A stretch of 64,000 nt of DNA from Papaver somniferum (lineage: Eukaryota; Streptophyta; Magnoliopsida; Ranunculales; Papaveraceae): assembly GCF_003573695.1 (NCBI RefSeq), contig NC_039360.1, forward strand, positions 123,652,336-123,716,335, written 5' to 3'. Each line of letters starts with the position of its first letter. The first letter of the stretch is position 1. Below the pieces are notes generated by a model, which saw nothing but the letters and a program-made list of their open reading frames with translations, was not told where the DNA came from and searched no databases. Shown here piece after piece: positions 21,496 to 33,020 of the stretch. The position numbers and the translations under genes are program-made.

Positions 21496-24400
21496 ACGTT
21501 CGACCGAAGCAGGCGCGCAGTGGACCAACGTTTAACCGAAGCAGGCACAACAAGCCCCACGTTCGATCAAACAGGCGCATGATGAGTCCCACGGTTGAGC
21601 GATGTAGGAGGGCCCACATGCCTATCAAACAGGTGCAACAGGGTGACGTTTGGTCGAAGCATATACATGGTGGGGTCCATATTCGTCCAGGGTTACATGC
21701 ACGGTTTTCTATGGGAAGAAGAGCATACAAGTTCTATTCCCTTCTTGGCTCAAATACCCGAAGGAGGAAACCGGTCCCACCAAGGTCGTGGTCACACCTG
21801 GCGTACTCACATGGACGATTTCCAACACTGCCGGCCAGAGTCCCTCCAGGTAAACTTCCTTTGTCTTTTCTTTTTACGTTGTATACGTCACCATCTCATG
21901 CCCACCCCACAACAATGCAACCATTATGCGCTAGGCAAGGGACTTAATGTTGATGGTGGATTTTTGTTCAGGGCTAAAATTGTAAAAGCCAAATTTAATG
22001 CGCTGACATCCTGCAGAGGATAAAGCTATTTGAGTGATGAATACTTCTTCACTTTACTAATTCACCTAGAATGGAGCGTGTAGCAACAATCCCAATATTC
22101 TGTGAATCAAATACACCCAGAACGGAGCATGTAGCAACAATCCCGATATTCTGTGGATTTGTAGCATTATTAATTAATGCTTGATTAGCCTTGTATTTCA
22201 TGTGTTGTTCCCACAGAACCCTCATTGTTGGTGCGGCATGAAGACTGAGTGTTTCTCTTAGCAGAGTAACACGAATATCCAAGTGTCAATAGTGAGGCAT
22301 GCACGAAATAACCGTACAGTCTACATCTCTCGGTGTGTTATACTAGCCCGATTGAGCATATATCTCTCAGTGTGTTATACTAGGCCGATTGAGCATATTT
22401 CTCTCGGTGTGTTATATTAGCCCGATTGAGCATATTTCCTAAGGGAAATCTGGACTTCCCATGTCAGTCTCAGAAAAAATCACGACCACTCAGGTTGGCC
22501 GCATGATTTAACCAGCCTAGACGATCCTCAGCAGGAGCAGGCTATTACCGCAACGACCACCAGCGGCCCGTTTATGCCCTGACCGGTTGAACACATGTTA
22601 TGCCCCCAAATAGCCACCAAACGCCATCCCTGAAGAAAGATGGTCGAGATGGTATGGAGTGGACGGCTTGGATCGTCCAACTTCGCAAGCCAAGTTGGAC
22701 GGCTTGGATCGTCCCACGATTGACCGGAGAAGCGTTGGCATGCACATTGGCGGGCCCACTTTCCTCCTACCTGATCGGTTCTCTCACGACCAAGCCATGG
22801 ACCAATAAACGATTGCTCAAAACATGGATGGCGTGATGCTTTAAAAACCGTGGAAGTCCACTAGTGTCTTAAATTGATCACGACCATCCAACTTCGCAAG
22901 CATGGTTGGATGGATTAGATCACACCTAGGACAGTGGAACAAGTACACACATGCTCACTGTCGGACCAATGTGGGACCCACACGATTGGCCTCCCAAGAG
23001 GAGGAGCAAAACCGGTCGGTTGAAGTTGCCTCCGCACGACCGATTCAAAACCCTAATAAGGGTTTGCGGCATGTTACATGTGTCGCTAATCGATCACGAG
23101 CGTCCATCTTTGCAATCTTGGATGAAGGGTGTAGATATAGACTTAAAAGGTCCCGAGCATGTTAACATGATCACCGTGGGCCCATCTACACGCATGACCG
23201 ATCGGCCAAGGCCAAGTGCCTCGATTCGTGCGCCCAAAGTGCGCATGTCACGCGATTTTCTATTCCTTTGCGGCAAAGGATTTCAGTCGAAAACCAATCT
23301 CGGCCACTCCTCTTTGCCGGTCAAATCGAGTGGCTTAGATCATACCTTCGAGAGACGAGCCAACATGGACGTGTACACTGGCAGGCCATCTACACGCCTG
23401 ACCAATCGGTCCCACAAAAAGTGGCGCCCAGGCCTGAGTTCTATTGATCCAAAGATGGATGCTTGCACACCTCTTTAAAACCATAAATTCCACTAACGGT
23501 CCCAGATGAGGGTCTTAAAACCATCTCGCCCGTCCAAATTCGCTAGCTTGGACGGAAAGCCTAGGTTAACAGCTAGACGACCAATGAAGCATCACTATGA
23601 TCACCGTCCTCCACTCTTCCACATGGAGTGATCGTCCAAAGAATGGCTCACCCATGCAGCCTCCAAACGATCACTCAAAGATGGCTGGACATAATGCTAT
23701 TTTAAGACGCTTAATCCGTGACTTACTCCGTTAAGCTTTAAAACAACGATGCTTTATACATATTGAATATATTCGATGCATTACATGCATATAATACACA
23801 CGATATTTTATAAATATCGACTTCTTAAATAACTTAGTTATTTAACCTACCATCACATGCTACTTCCTGTGGGTCCCACGATCCACACATTCGAGACATC
23901 AAGCATGTCACAAACTGGGGGATACTTACTGGGGTATTGGTCTGGCGGTTTACAGCGTGCAACGTGCAACGCGCCATCACAAGAACGTGTCAGGAAGACA
24001 TGGACGGTTAGTAATGATGGGAGAAGTGGGCACTGATCGTGTGACACTAACACACGACCCCACTATCCCATCACTCCACTTCCTCCACTTCCTACGAGAG
24101 ACGAGGGTTATGCTCATTGGCTTGTATAAAACTCCTCCCTATTTCCAGAACAGATAGAAATCAAGTGTTGATGCGACGTATTCAAACACCCAGAGCTGAT
24201 TGCTTACATTATTGCAAGCCAGTTCGATATTCTGATACAAGTCATAAACAACCAACACCTCCACAATCTTAACACCTTCTTGGCTTCCCTCCCTAAGATC
24301 AACCCCATCTCCTTCACCTTGTGACCGAAACAAGTCTGGAACGGTCATTTTTTGGTTTAGGCCAGAATTGTACAGATTGATCTCTCGAATCATAAAGCAC

Positions 24401-24550
24401 TCCCGTGCAGTGCATTTGTTTAGGGTTTAGATTCGTTTCTCATCCACACACACCCAAATTTACCAGAAACCGCAAAAACAGTTTTCACCCATAAACACAA
24501 AGTATCATTATACAACGTCAAAGTTCAATTGTATCACAACTTCAACAACA
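21496..24550. other. Unassigned LTR-like region with several small repeats
   Basis: GC-richer than its surroundings, with no coding region I can support. It contains four about 32-bp units beginning ACGTTCGACCGAAGCAGG (21496-21640), a 53-bp duplication (22067-22160), a 37-bp triplet (22326-22440) and recurring dyads around GTCCAACTT...AAGTTGGAC. TATAAA at 24125 is followed by a leader-like stretch, which suggests U3/R of an LTR on the plus strand. I could not find a matching second LTR or a primer-binding site. Confidence 0.4.
22326..22440. repeat. 37-bp tandem repeat, three copies
   Basis: Each unit reads TCTCTCGGTGTGTTATACTA followed by GCCCGATTGAGCATAT. Copies start at 22326, 22363 and 22400. 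Confidence 0.85.
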
Positions 24551-24588
24551 ATACTATGGTGATATGTATCACTCCCCCTTAGTCAATA

Positions 24589-24680
24589 CTCCATCTCACA
24601 TGGAAACCACTCCCCCTTACATAATGATCTGAAAACCATATGTATTTGTAGTGTGAACTACATATTAATTCTCCCCCTTT
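24589..24680 (-). promoter_or_regulatory. Element B purine clusters (candidate polypurine tract)
   Basis: Three CTCCCCCTT clusters on the plus strand are GGGGGAG tracts on the element strand, the last preceded by GACAAAAA. Element A has the same three-cluster pattern at about 42072-42270. Confidence 0.55.
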
Positions 24681-25991
24681 TTGTCAATAAAATTGGCAAA
24701 GGTACAAGAACGAGATCCTAATGAAATTTCCGAAAGAGACATTTCAAGACCAAAAGAAAGCAAAAATATCAACTTGTTCTTTAGATGCAATCATAAAGCC
24801 GAAGCTAAATGCATTCATCAAGGAGTTATAAAGATACAAGATAACCCCTATAATATTCCATAGCCGCACTCCCCACAAAGATATGGCAATTAAGCGCAAG
24901 TTCAAAAAGAACTCTCCCCCATAATATGTCATTCCCAAGGGAACAACAAGAGCGACCTTAATTTCGAAAGAGAAAATAAGGATTTCTTTGGACATAACAA
25001 ATCACATACAAGTATGAATTTGAATCCAAAGTATTAAATTAACCACAAGAAGTTCATGATTAATTTAACCGAAAATTCTCAACAGAAGTAAACTTATGGA
25101 GATTTACGAGCGCTCAATTAGATTAATCACAAGTAAACCCATAATTAATCTAATCGAAATACACAATCAAACTAACCACAAAATAATTAAATGGTCATAC
25201 TCATAAGAGAGTCTATGGAGCAATGACTAAGTTAATCATGAAAACAATCAACCCAGTCATGAACGCTCAAACATAAGAAGACTTATGGATTCATAACTAA
25301 ATAACCAAACAAGATGATTAATTTAGTTGAAAATGCTCAACATAAAGTACCTTATGAAACAACAACATAGCTAATCAAAAATAATCAACTTGGTTGTTAA
25401 ATGCTCAACATAAGACACTTTACGGAGCCTCACAGTAATACATAAAATTATAGATCAGGGAAGATCAATTACTGCGGAATACTCAAGGATTCATTCTATT
25501 TTCCATCATTATTTTCTCAATGACATACAATAGACATAATCCTTGCAAACAAAAGATTTTAACCTATCATCCATCAAAGATTGACAATATAGGCTTAACT
25601 TTTGTATTTGTCAAAAGTCCATTCATTCTTTCATCAATACATGCATATCAATTCATGAACGACTTTACTTTTGACAAGATATGGGACAATCAAGTTCACG
25701 GACGCAAACACACATATCCCATAACAATATTGTAATATATAAAACCATAAAGATTAATACTGCAAAAATCATCTTCCAAACAAGTTTAGAATTTAAACCA
25801 ATAAATCTAAAAAACATGAAGATGAAAAACATTGGACATAGCTATGTGTAATCACAATAATGGCTATTCCAAACTCTAATTATTATTCTAATAAAAACAA
25901 GAAAAATAGAAGATTTACTAGACAATAAGAGAAATCAACAAGCTAGGGAACAAAAGCAGACTCCAGTGCCATGGCCGAACATGAACTAAGG

Positions 25992-26406
25992 TCATATAGA
26001 CGGTTCAGGATCCTCATGAGTCTTGGCGTCTTTGAGCTTGTGATTAGCAACATCCATTCCATCTTCAGAGAAGAGGTTCTCTTTGTGAAGATCATTGATG
26101 TGAGATTTTATGATACCAAGGTCAGATGAAACCTTTTTCAACTCAGTTTTCAACACATCAAGATTTTTCAGAGTATCAACGAGATGCAGTTTTGCTTCCT
26201 CAAAATACTTAAGAAAGTCATGAACCACTTCAGCAGAAATCATAATCATCCTTCTCAATATGCTCATGAGTATATGAATAGTAACACGAGGCATTAGGAT
26301 GATCTTCATCTACAAGGGTTCTTTTCTTCCTCCATTCGGATTCAAAACCAATACCTTTATCAAGAAAGCCTTTAGCAAAACCACTCGATTGTGAAGAGGA
26401 CGACAT
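25992..26406 (-). pseudogene. Element B second ORF, predicted coiled coil, frameshifted
   Basis: On the minus strand an ATG at 26406 opens MSSSSQSSGFAKGFLDKGIG. A frameshift near 26240 leads into a heptad-like helix (FLKYFEEAKLHLVDTLKNLD and on) that ends at 25992. It sits between the gag-like ORF and the purine clusters, the position of the extra ORF in Sire-type elements. Element A has an equivalent at 43876-44170, also starting M-S-x-S-S. No known domain was recognised. Confidence 0.45.
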
Positions 26407-26852
26407 TCTTGATAAACCAAAATAACCTAGAGTAGCAAATGTGACTCAGTGGTTTTGGTATTTATATGTTTTCTTAGGAAAGAAGACCTTTAGGGTTTAC
26501 AAACTGTTGACTCGTGATGGTAACGCACGTACACATACGAATACAACAAGACCCACAAAGAAAAACTAACAAAAACCTTTTGCTACAAAAATGGCTCAAT
26601 AAATTTCATAACAGGAAGAAATCTAGAACACAAGTGTAGCAGACCATAAATACAAAAAGTCTTGCGTCAAAACAGAGAAACAATACTGGACAACACAAAT
26701 ACTTTTTAGGTAGTATTGTCTGTAGACACTAGTTTAGCTATAACGATAAGAGGATAGCTCAACTAGACAGAACATCAAATCGCCACAGTATACCTGACTT
26801 TTACACATCTTGCTCAACAGGATTTTTATGAGCAAGTTCTCAACTCTTGTGA

Positions 26853-28073
26853 TTAATTGGCACAAGTATGAGCACTGAGATCATTAAGAGAATTGTGTTT
26901 CTGATCAAGTCTCTTTTTCCTTCTAAATCTAGAAAGAGATCCCTTTTTATGTGAGAAATTATCATAAAACTTACTGTCGTCAAAATACGAGACATGGTTA
27001 GAGTTCTTACCAGAAGAATTTTGACTTGAGGAGGATGACAACCTGTCGACAATTTCTTTATATCCTTCAATCATCTCCATCGGGTTATTTCTCATATCAT
27101 CAATTTTTCTTCTTTCTTCTGCAATTTTGTTCACATTAAGGGAAATGTTATTTCCAGGGGAAACGACATGATCTTTCCTTGGACGATTCTTGTTAAGACT
27201 CCTATTCTGCTTTAGAGCATTTGAGGAACTCATTGAACTGACCTTCCTGGTAACGTACACAGGGTAAGTACGAAAGCCAACTGATTTAGACATACGAATG
27301 TCAGTTACACCTTTGAGAATTAAGTCTAAGGTGTGTTGAAGTTGAACCAAGGAGGTTTTATTCAACCTAGAGTTTCCCTTTTGTTTAGCAGAGCCTTTTG
27401 CATCACAAAAGAGGCATACTTTCTGATCACAAGTGTGATTATGCAAGGTAGTCTTAACAACCTCGTTAGGAGATTTCTTCCTTCCATGTGATGTGGAACA
27501 TCCTTGATCAATGGGAAATTCAGACACATTCTTTTTAACAGGAAAGGATTCCAATTTTACTTCTGGAGCTGGAAGGTTTTCAGGCGTAGCATAAGTGCTT
27601 GGTATATTAGACTGCTTAGAGCATCCTTGAATAGAGAGTTTACCCAAGCGATATTCAATTTCCAAAGCATCCTTTTTGAGGAGAGCCTCGGGAGTCATAC
27701 ATGAAGAATGATCTTCAGTATTTTATTTGAATTTGCAGTCTCTTATTACACCAAGCAGAATATCGACATGGTGTTTTAACCGATTAAATCTATCAGCTTG
27801 GATTCTAGCAAGATTTAGAATCAAGTCACTCTCTTCAGTTGTTTCTCGTTCATTTAGAGAGATAGACTCTTTTGAAGGGTAATCGGAAATACTCATGTCG
27901 GAGCCTGTATGTCTTGTTGGAAAACATGGTTCGTTTATATTCGAGATTGAGGAATCTTTCTCTTTAATAGAATTAGACAAGACAGAGCTTTTATTTCTAG
28001 TGACGCGTTTATCAGAGATACTATCGTCCATCCTCAGATCGCTACAAACACATACTTGTAAGGTCTTGAACAT
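26853..28073 (-). pseudogene. Element B gag-like ORF, one in-frame stop
   Basis: A single minus-strand frame from 28073 to 26853, about 407 codons, interrupted only by TAA at 27723-27725. Near the start is SDKRVTRNK, then helical segments (LILNLARIQADRFNRLKHHV; KKDALEIEYRLGKLSIQGCS), a Cys/His cluster (HNHTCDQKVCLFC), and a basic C-terminus (SRFRRKKRLDQKH). The position directly after a primer-binding site implies a gag role. However, neither the UBN2 gag core nor a CCHC zinc knuckle is visible, unlike element A. Element C repeats the first half with many substitutions, so the ORF was under selection in a family. Product unknown. Confidence 0.55.
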
Positions 28074-28081
28074 GTTTGCCT

Positions 28082-28093
28082 GCTATGATACCA
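28082..28093 (-). promoter_or_regulatory. Element B primer-binding site, tRNA-iMet
   Basis: The minus strand reads TGGTATCATAGC, one mismatch from the TGGTATCAGAGC of elements A and C. Two bases separate it from the LTR end. Confidence 0.85.
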
Positions 28094-29567
28094 ATTGAAA
28101 AAGCGGGGGTCTAACAACCACACCCAAGATTTCGCTTAGCAATCTGTATGGACAAACTCTAATATACTTTTATGAGAATCAACTAAAAAGTTAGACTCAA
28201 TCAAATAAACGTATATCAAAGAGTTTATATCTCAATCTCTCGATTTGATATTTACTCAACCAAATAGAAATGTGCGAGTCTTTATCAAAGAGAGATAACT
28301 TGGATGGTACCAAAGACCAATATCCAAGTGTCAATCAATTTAAATCAACAACCAAAAAGGTTGGATATTCTAATTGATTGAACAACGCACAACCTGTAAT
28401 ATTTCAATTATATAAAAAAATATAATGCAGAAAAGAAATAACACGGACACCAGAATTTTGTTAACGAGGAAACCGCAAATGCAGAAAAACCCCGGGACCT
28501 AGTCCAGATTGAACATACACGGTATTAAGCCGCAACAGATACTATCCTACTCCAAATTAACTTCGGTATGGACTGTAGTTGAACCCCAATCAATCTCACA
28601 CTGATCCAAGGTACAGTTATGCTCCTACGCCTCTGATCCCAGCAGGATACTGCGCACTTGATTCCCTTAGCTGATCTCACCCACAACTAAGAGTTGCTAC
28701 GACCCAAAGTCGAAGACTTTAATAAACAAATCTGTATCACATAGAAAAGTCTACGATAATAGATAAAATTCGTCTCCCACGAATATACCTACGAGTTTTG
28801 TTCCATCTTTTGATAAATCAAGGTGAACAGGAACCAATCAATAATACCAGACTTATATTCCCGAAGGACAGCTTAGTATTATCAATCACCTCACAATAAT
28901 CTTAATCGACGCATCGAAAAAAGATATTGTGGAATCACAAACGATGAGACGAAGTTTGTTTGTGATTACTTTTCTATCTTGCCTATCGGAGATATAAAAT
29001 CTCAAGCCAATTATTTCAATTGCACTTGTACGACAGAAGATGCAAGATCAGATTACACAACTACAAGAAAAGTAGTATCGGTCTGGCTTCACAATCCTAA
29101 TGAAGTCTTTAAGTCGTTAACCTGGTTTAGAAGAAGAAACCAAAGGTTAAAGGAGAATCGACTCTAGATTAGCACAACTAGTATCACGCAGAATGTGTGG
29201 GGATTAGGTTTCCCAGTTGCTAGAGTTCTCCCTTATATAGTTTTCAAATCAGGGTTTGCAATCAATGTTAGCTTGGTAAAAAAGCATTCAATATTCACCT
29301 TTAGATGAAAACATGACTAGATTCAAGCTAATATTTCTCAACCGTTGGATCGAAAACTTAGCTTGTTACACACAAATGAAATGTCCAATTTTGGGTTTAT
29401 GAACCGTACCCAAACATTAACATTTGTTGGTTCAACAAGTCAACCAAATTGTTAGCCATATGATTACTTTCATATCAACCATATTCTTCTTCACCATAAC
29501 TAGTTCAAATGACTTAAATGAACTAGTTAGAGAGTTGTTAAATTGCTTAGATCTTATTGATAGACGC

Positions 29568-31124
29568 ATTTATGTGTCTATTTTGTTCTCAATATTCTGT
29601 ATTGTTAGACTCGATTAAGTACTTATTGTGTTATTTTGTGTTTTTGTAGATGTTTTTAGAGAAATAAGCCTTTGCGGCGAAATGAGCTCAAAAAAGTGAT
29701 GATTTACACCCCGGAGAAAAGTACTAAAGGCACCCCAGAAATGCACCGGAAGCGTCCCAGAAATGTACCGGAGGAACCCAGAAAAATTACTATTTCCACC
29801 CCAAAATTACTATTTCCACCCCAATTGCTAAAGGGACACCCGTACAGGATTAGGGGGAGGACACTTTTCTTCTCATAATTCAAATTTCATTTTTGGCGGG
29901 AAAATATATTCTCTCTCTGGCAGATTTTCAATCAACAAAATGAAGGTGTTGTGGTGCGATTCAATGGCTAAAAATTGGTAGGAAGATGTGATATAGCTTA
30001 AGGAATACAGTATGTGTGTCAGAATCGATCGAATTTGGCTAGAATCGGCTAAACAAGTCATCATCAGAGAACATGGCAGTCACGGGTTTGAGAGGATTTT
30101 TTGAGGGATTCGGACGTGTTATGATGATGCATGGAGGATTCTAGCACACTTTTGGACCGTGTAGAAGCTAAATAAGGGAGTATCAGAGGCTGTTTACGCG
30201 TGGAGAATCATTTCAGGGAAGAAAATATTCGGAAAATATTTTCTTTAAACACCGAGTAATGAAGATTATATGGAGTAATTGAGGGAGATTCAACGAGCTG
30301 TAGGTGTATAAATATGTTCCCTGGGAGTACTAGAGAGGCTGTCGAGAGTTGGGAGAAGAGAGGAGAGCCACAGACGCAGAAATCAAGAGTTGATCAAACT
30401 CTGCTGCTGCTGCTGCTGCTGATGAAGAACACCAAGAACACGAAGAACGGACTCGCAGAAGCAGTCGTTTATCAACAGTGAATGACTCACGTCCGTGGGT
30501 CGTAGGTGTGGGTCGTAGCGTTTCAGCGACAACAGCACCTCAGCTTTGTCGTTCCTTTTGGACGCCTTATGTGGGTCGCAGAATTCTGTTTTAGAACATT
30601 TACTTATCTTTCTCTTTATTGTAAACATCAATTGAGCTTAATAAAATATTTTGAGAGGTTTTCCAACATGATGAGTTAATTCCCTCGTAACCAAGGCAAT
30701 GGAGGAAGCTATTCACGCAACATAAATGGGTAACTATTTCATTTAATTATATAATTCACCTAATCGCTGCTTTTGCAGAGTTTTAAATTGTTTGAATGAT
30801 TGTCTTAATTATTTGTTATTCAGTTTGATAGGTTATGCTTGGTTTAATCTCTTGATAATCTATGCTTAAGGTTTACAAATAATGTTTGAGAATTTGTATG
30901 ATTGATAGTGAATTAAAGATAAAAGAGGACTTAAGAATTGAATAGAGTTTTGAAATATTTATCATTCAATCTTGCGTAGTAGTGGAATCTAGTGTCTTGG
31001 TTACCTCTCGCCCAAAATTGTTAATATTTTGTATATATATTTTTATAAGTCTAAAAAAATCCTTTACCTTCACAAGTCTTAGAGTTCGAACCTTTATTAC
31101 TACAACCCCTTAAATCATTAATCA
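29568..31124 (+). repeat. E3 5' LTR
   Basis: 1557 bp, TGATAGACGC...TTAATCA. TATAAATA at 30307-30314 is the likely promoter. A CTG microsatellite (about 30402-30421) varies between the two LTRs. Confidence 0.93.
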
Positions 31125-31127
31125 TTT

Positions 31128-31144
31128 TGGCGCCGCCGACGCGG
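31128..31144 (+). promoter_or_regulatory. E3 primer-binding site
   Basis: TGGCGCCGCCGACGCGG, three bases after the LTR. The first eight bases match the tRNA-Asp complement and the rest does not. The actual primer tRNA is uncertain. Confidence 0.65.
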
Positions 31145-32192
31145 ATTTGTGCTTAGGTAGAATTTTTTTTTTTTAGGTTTACTATTTTTTTTAGAATTAT
31201 TTGTTCCTTTTTACTTTGTCTTTTTGTCTTTGATTTACAGGTTCGAAGTGGAGCACTAAGGACTTGGAGAGGAAAAAGCTTAAAGCGAAAAGCGAAAAGA
31301 GAAGAAAAAAGGACAATTTTAGGATTTAATTTTTAATTTTTTTTTTTTAGAGTGTGTGAGGAAAACTGTAATTTTTTTTTTTGGACTTTCTTTTTTATTT
31401 GGACTTTATTCTGGACTTTGGACATTATTTTTAAAACCCTACGGAAGGGTTATAAATTAAAAAAAAAAAAATTAAATACAAACTGTTTGCAGGGAAGGAC
31501 GACGATTACTATATCGTCTCGGCCCCTCGGGTTCGCACACGGCATAGGAGTCGTGGCCCGAGTCGACGACAACGGTTCATCGCCCGTCTGGTACGGGAGG
31601 TAAGTCCAATCGAAACACCCGCGAATCTCCTGCAAGCGGGTTACTGTCTGCCTTAAGGTGATAATTGTTTGAGGACGAACCGGACTGTTTTATTTTCCTA
31701 GTAAAGGGCAAGGCCTGGCCTAAACAAGATAAGGGTTCGGATTTCATCACCGTTCTCTTCTTGCCCGCCTTAGGAAAAAAACCGAACGCGAACCTAAGCT
31801 TTAAAATTTGGAATAGAACGAGACCGATAGGGTAACGAGCTTAATAGGAAACTCGTTCGAAAAATATTGGTTGCTCTTTAAGCACACTCCAAGTTCATGA
31901 TGGTTTCTGTGAGTTGAATGCGTGACTGCGCCGCCTTGTGATAGCGGTGAGGCCTTGGGTATCAAAGCTCCACTGAGCTTCCCTCGCCTCAATTCAACTT
32001 ACTTTGACTCGGATTGATTCCAGAGGGGTTTGCTCAAATTGCAACGAATTCCCTTTCGAAAGATAGAAGCTGGTCTAGAAACAATCTAAGTGGAGCCATC
32101 ATGCTTTTTGTTTGCTAGAAATCTTTAGGTTTGTTTTGGTGGAGTCGAGTCGGCCTTGTTTGTGATTGTGTAGAATTCCCTTGCAATTAAGA
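31145..32192 (+). other. E3 leader without genes
   Basis: T-rich at 31150-31470, then a GC-richer stretch (31490-31640). I see no coding potential; it is consistent with a long Gypsy 5' leader. Confidence 0.5.
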
Positions 32193-33020
32193 ATGTCGAA
32201 CTGGTATGATAGAAGCCAATACAATGAGTATCGACCTGAATTTGAATATGGACATCATCAGTTTTATGACCATGGTGGGAATAGTAGTTGGGAACGCCAA
32301 CCTTTTCAAGGTTATGGTTCATACCATATGAGCCCAATTACTATCCACACACGAATTGGTCTTACGAGCAAGAAAATCAGGAATATTATAGTACTAGTCA
32401 TGCGTTTTTGGAAAATTACTTAAAAACTAGTCCTGATTATGACATTTCTAAACCTGTTCAATCTCTAGAAGAAACCTACCAACAAATTCGAAGGGAGTAT
32501 GAACGTGCAGTTAGTTCAAGAGAAGAGAGTACACAACGGTCTAAGATATTCAATGAGACTTGTGAAATATAAGTGTTACGCTCAGTGAAATTCAAGCACG
32601 TTTAGAGGCAGAAAATGAACAGTTAGCTAATGCTGCTCGAAATAATCTAATTTCCAAAATAGTGTTCCAATTCTACCCTTGATATAAATAGTGAATATTT
32701 GCCTAATTTAGAGGACGAGGTTAGAATAAAAGACACTACTTATTTAGATAAGGTTCAATCATTTCGTACTATGATGAGAGGATAGCAGTGATGAAGAATC
32801 TGAAATTGTAGGCATAGTGATCAGGAGTCTAGTAATCCAATTGAGTTGTATAGTGATTATATTATTTCTAGTTCAAATCCAAATAATTTTTATGATTATT
32901 CACCTATTCAAAAGGACGAGGATTTGATTAGGGATACCACCGTTTTAGACGACGTAGTATTTCCTGTTTACGAAGCCGATAGTGGTTTAGAGGAACGGGT
33001 TCATTTCGAAAATACTGTTT
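32193..33020 (+). pseudogene. E3 internal ORF, frameshifted and 3'-truncated
   Basis: ATG at 32193 opens a Tyr-rich N-terminus (MSNWYDRSQYNEYRPEF), similar in character to the E2 ORF start. A frameshift near 32320 leads to YPHTNWSYEQENQEYYSTSH and a helical segment that stops at 32570-32572. Further frames continue (EIQARLEAENEQLANAA; NNFYDYSPIQKDEDLIRD). The last contains the SPIQ motif also seen in E2. The frame runs directly into the 3' LTR at 33021, so the original C-terminus and polypurine tract were deleted. Product unknown. Confidence 0.5.

Larger units (their letters stand above)
24551..28095 (-). mobile_element. Copia element B, internal region without pol
   Basis: Minus strand. A tRNA-iMet primer site (28082-28093) abuts LTR B. 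It is followed by a long gag-like ORF (28073-26853), a short second ORF (26406-25992) and purine-rich tracts on the element strand (24589-24680, for example AAAAAGGGGGAGAA) typical of the 3' end of Sire-type Copia elements. No protease, integrase or reverse transcriptase motif lies between the ORFs. The left LTR is not recognisable, so the element is probably truncated near 24.4-24.6 kb. Confidence 0.6.

Noticed and set aside
21453..21947. 164-codon frame with basic residues
   Set aside because: It starts inside the E2 3' LTR and runs through a 32-bp repeat; no homology recognised.
22951..23478. 175-codon open frame
   Set aside because: No recognisable motif, several overlapping frames of similar length nearby, and a region full of small repeats; the GC-richer composition alone explains the lack of stops.
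30400..30425. CTG microsatellite as a gene-linked triplet repeat
   Set aside because: It is within the E3 LTR and duplicated in the other LTR; it is not in a host gene.
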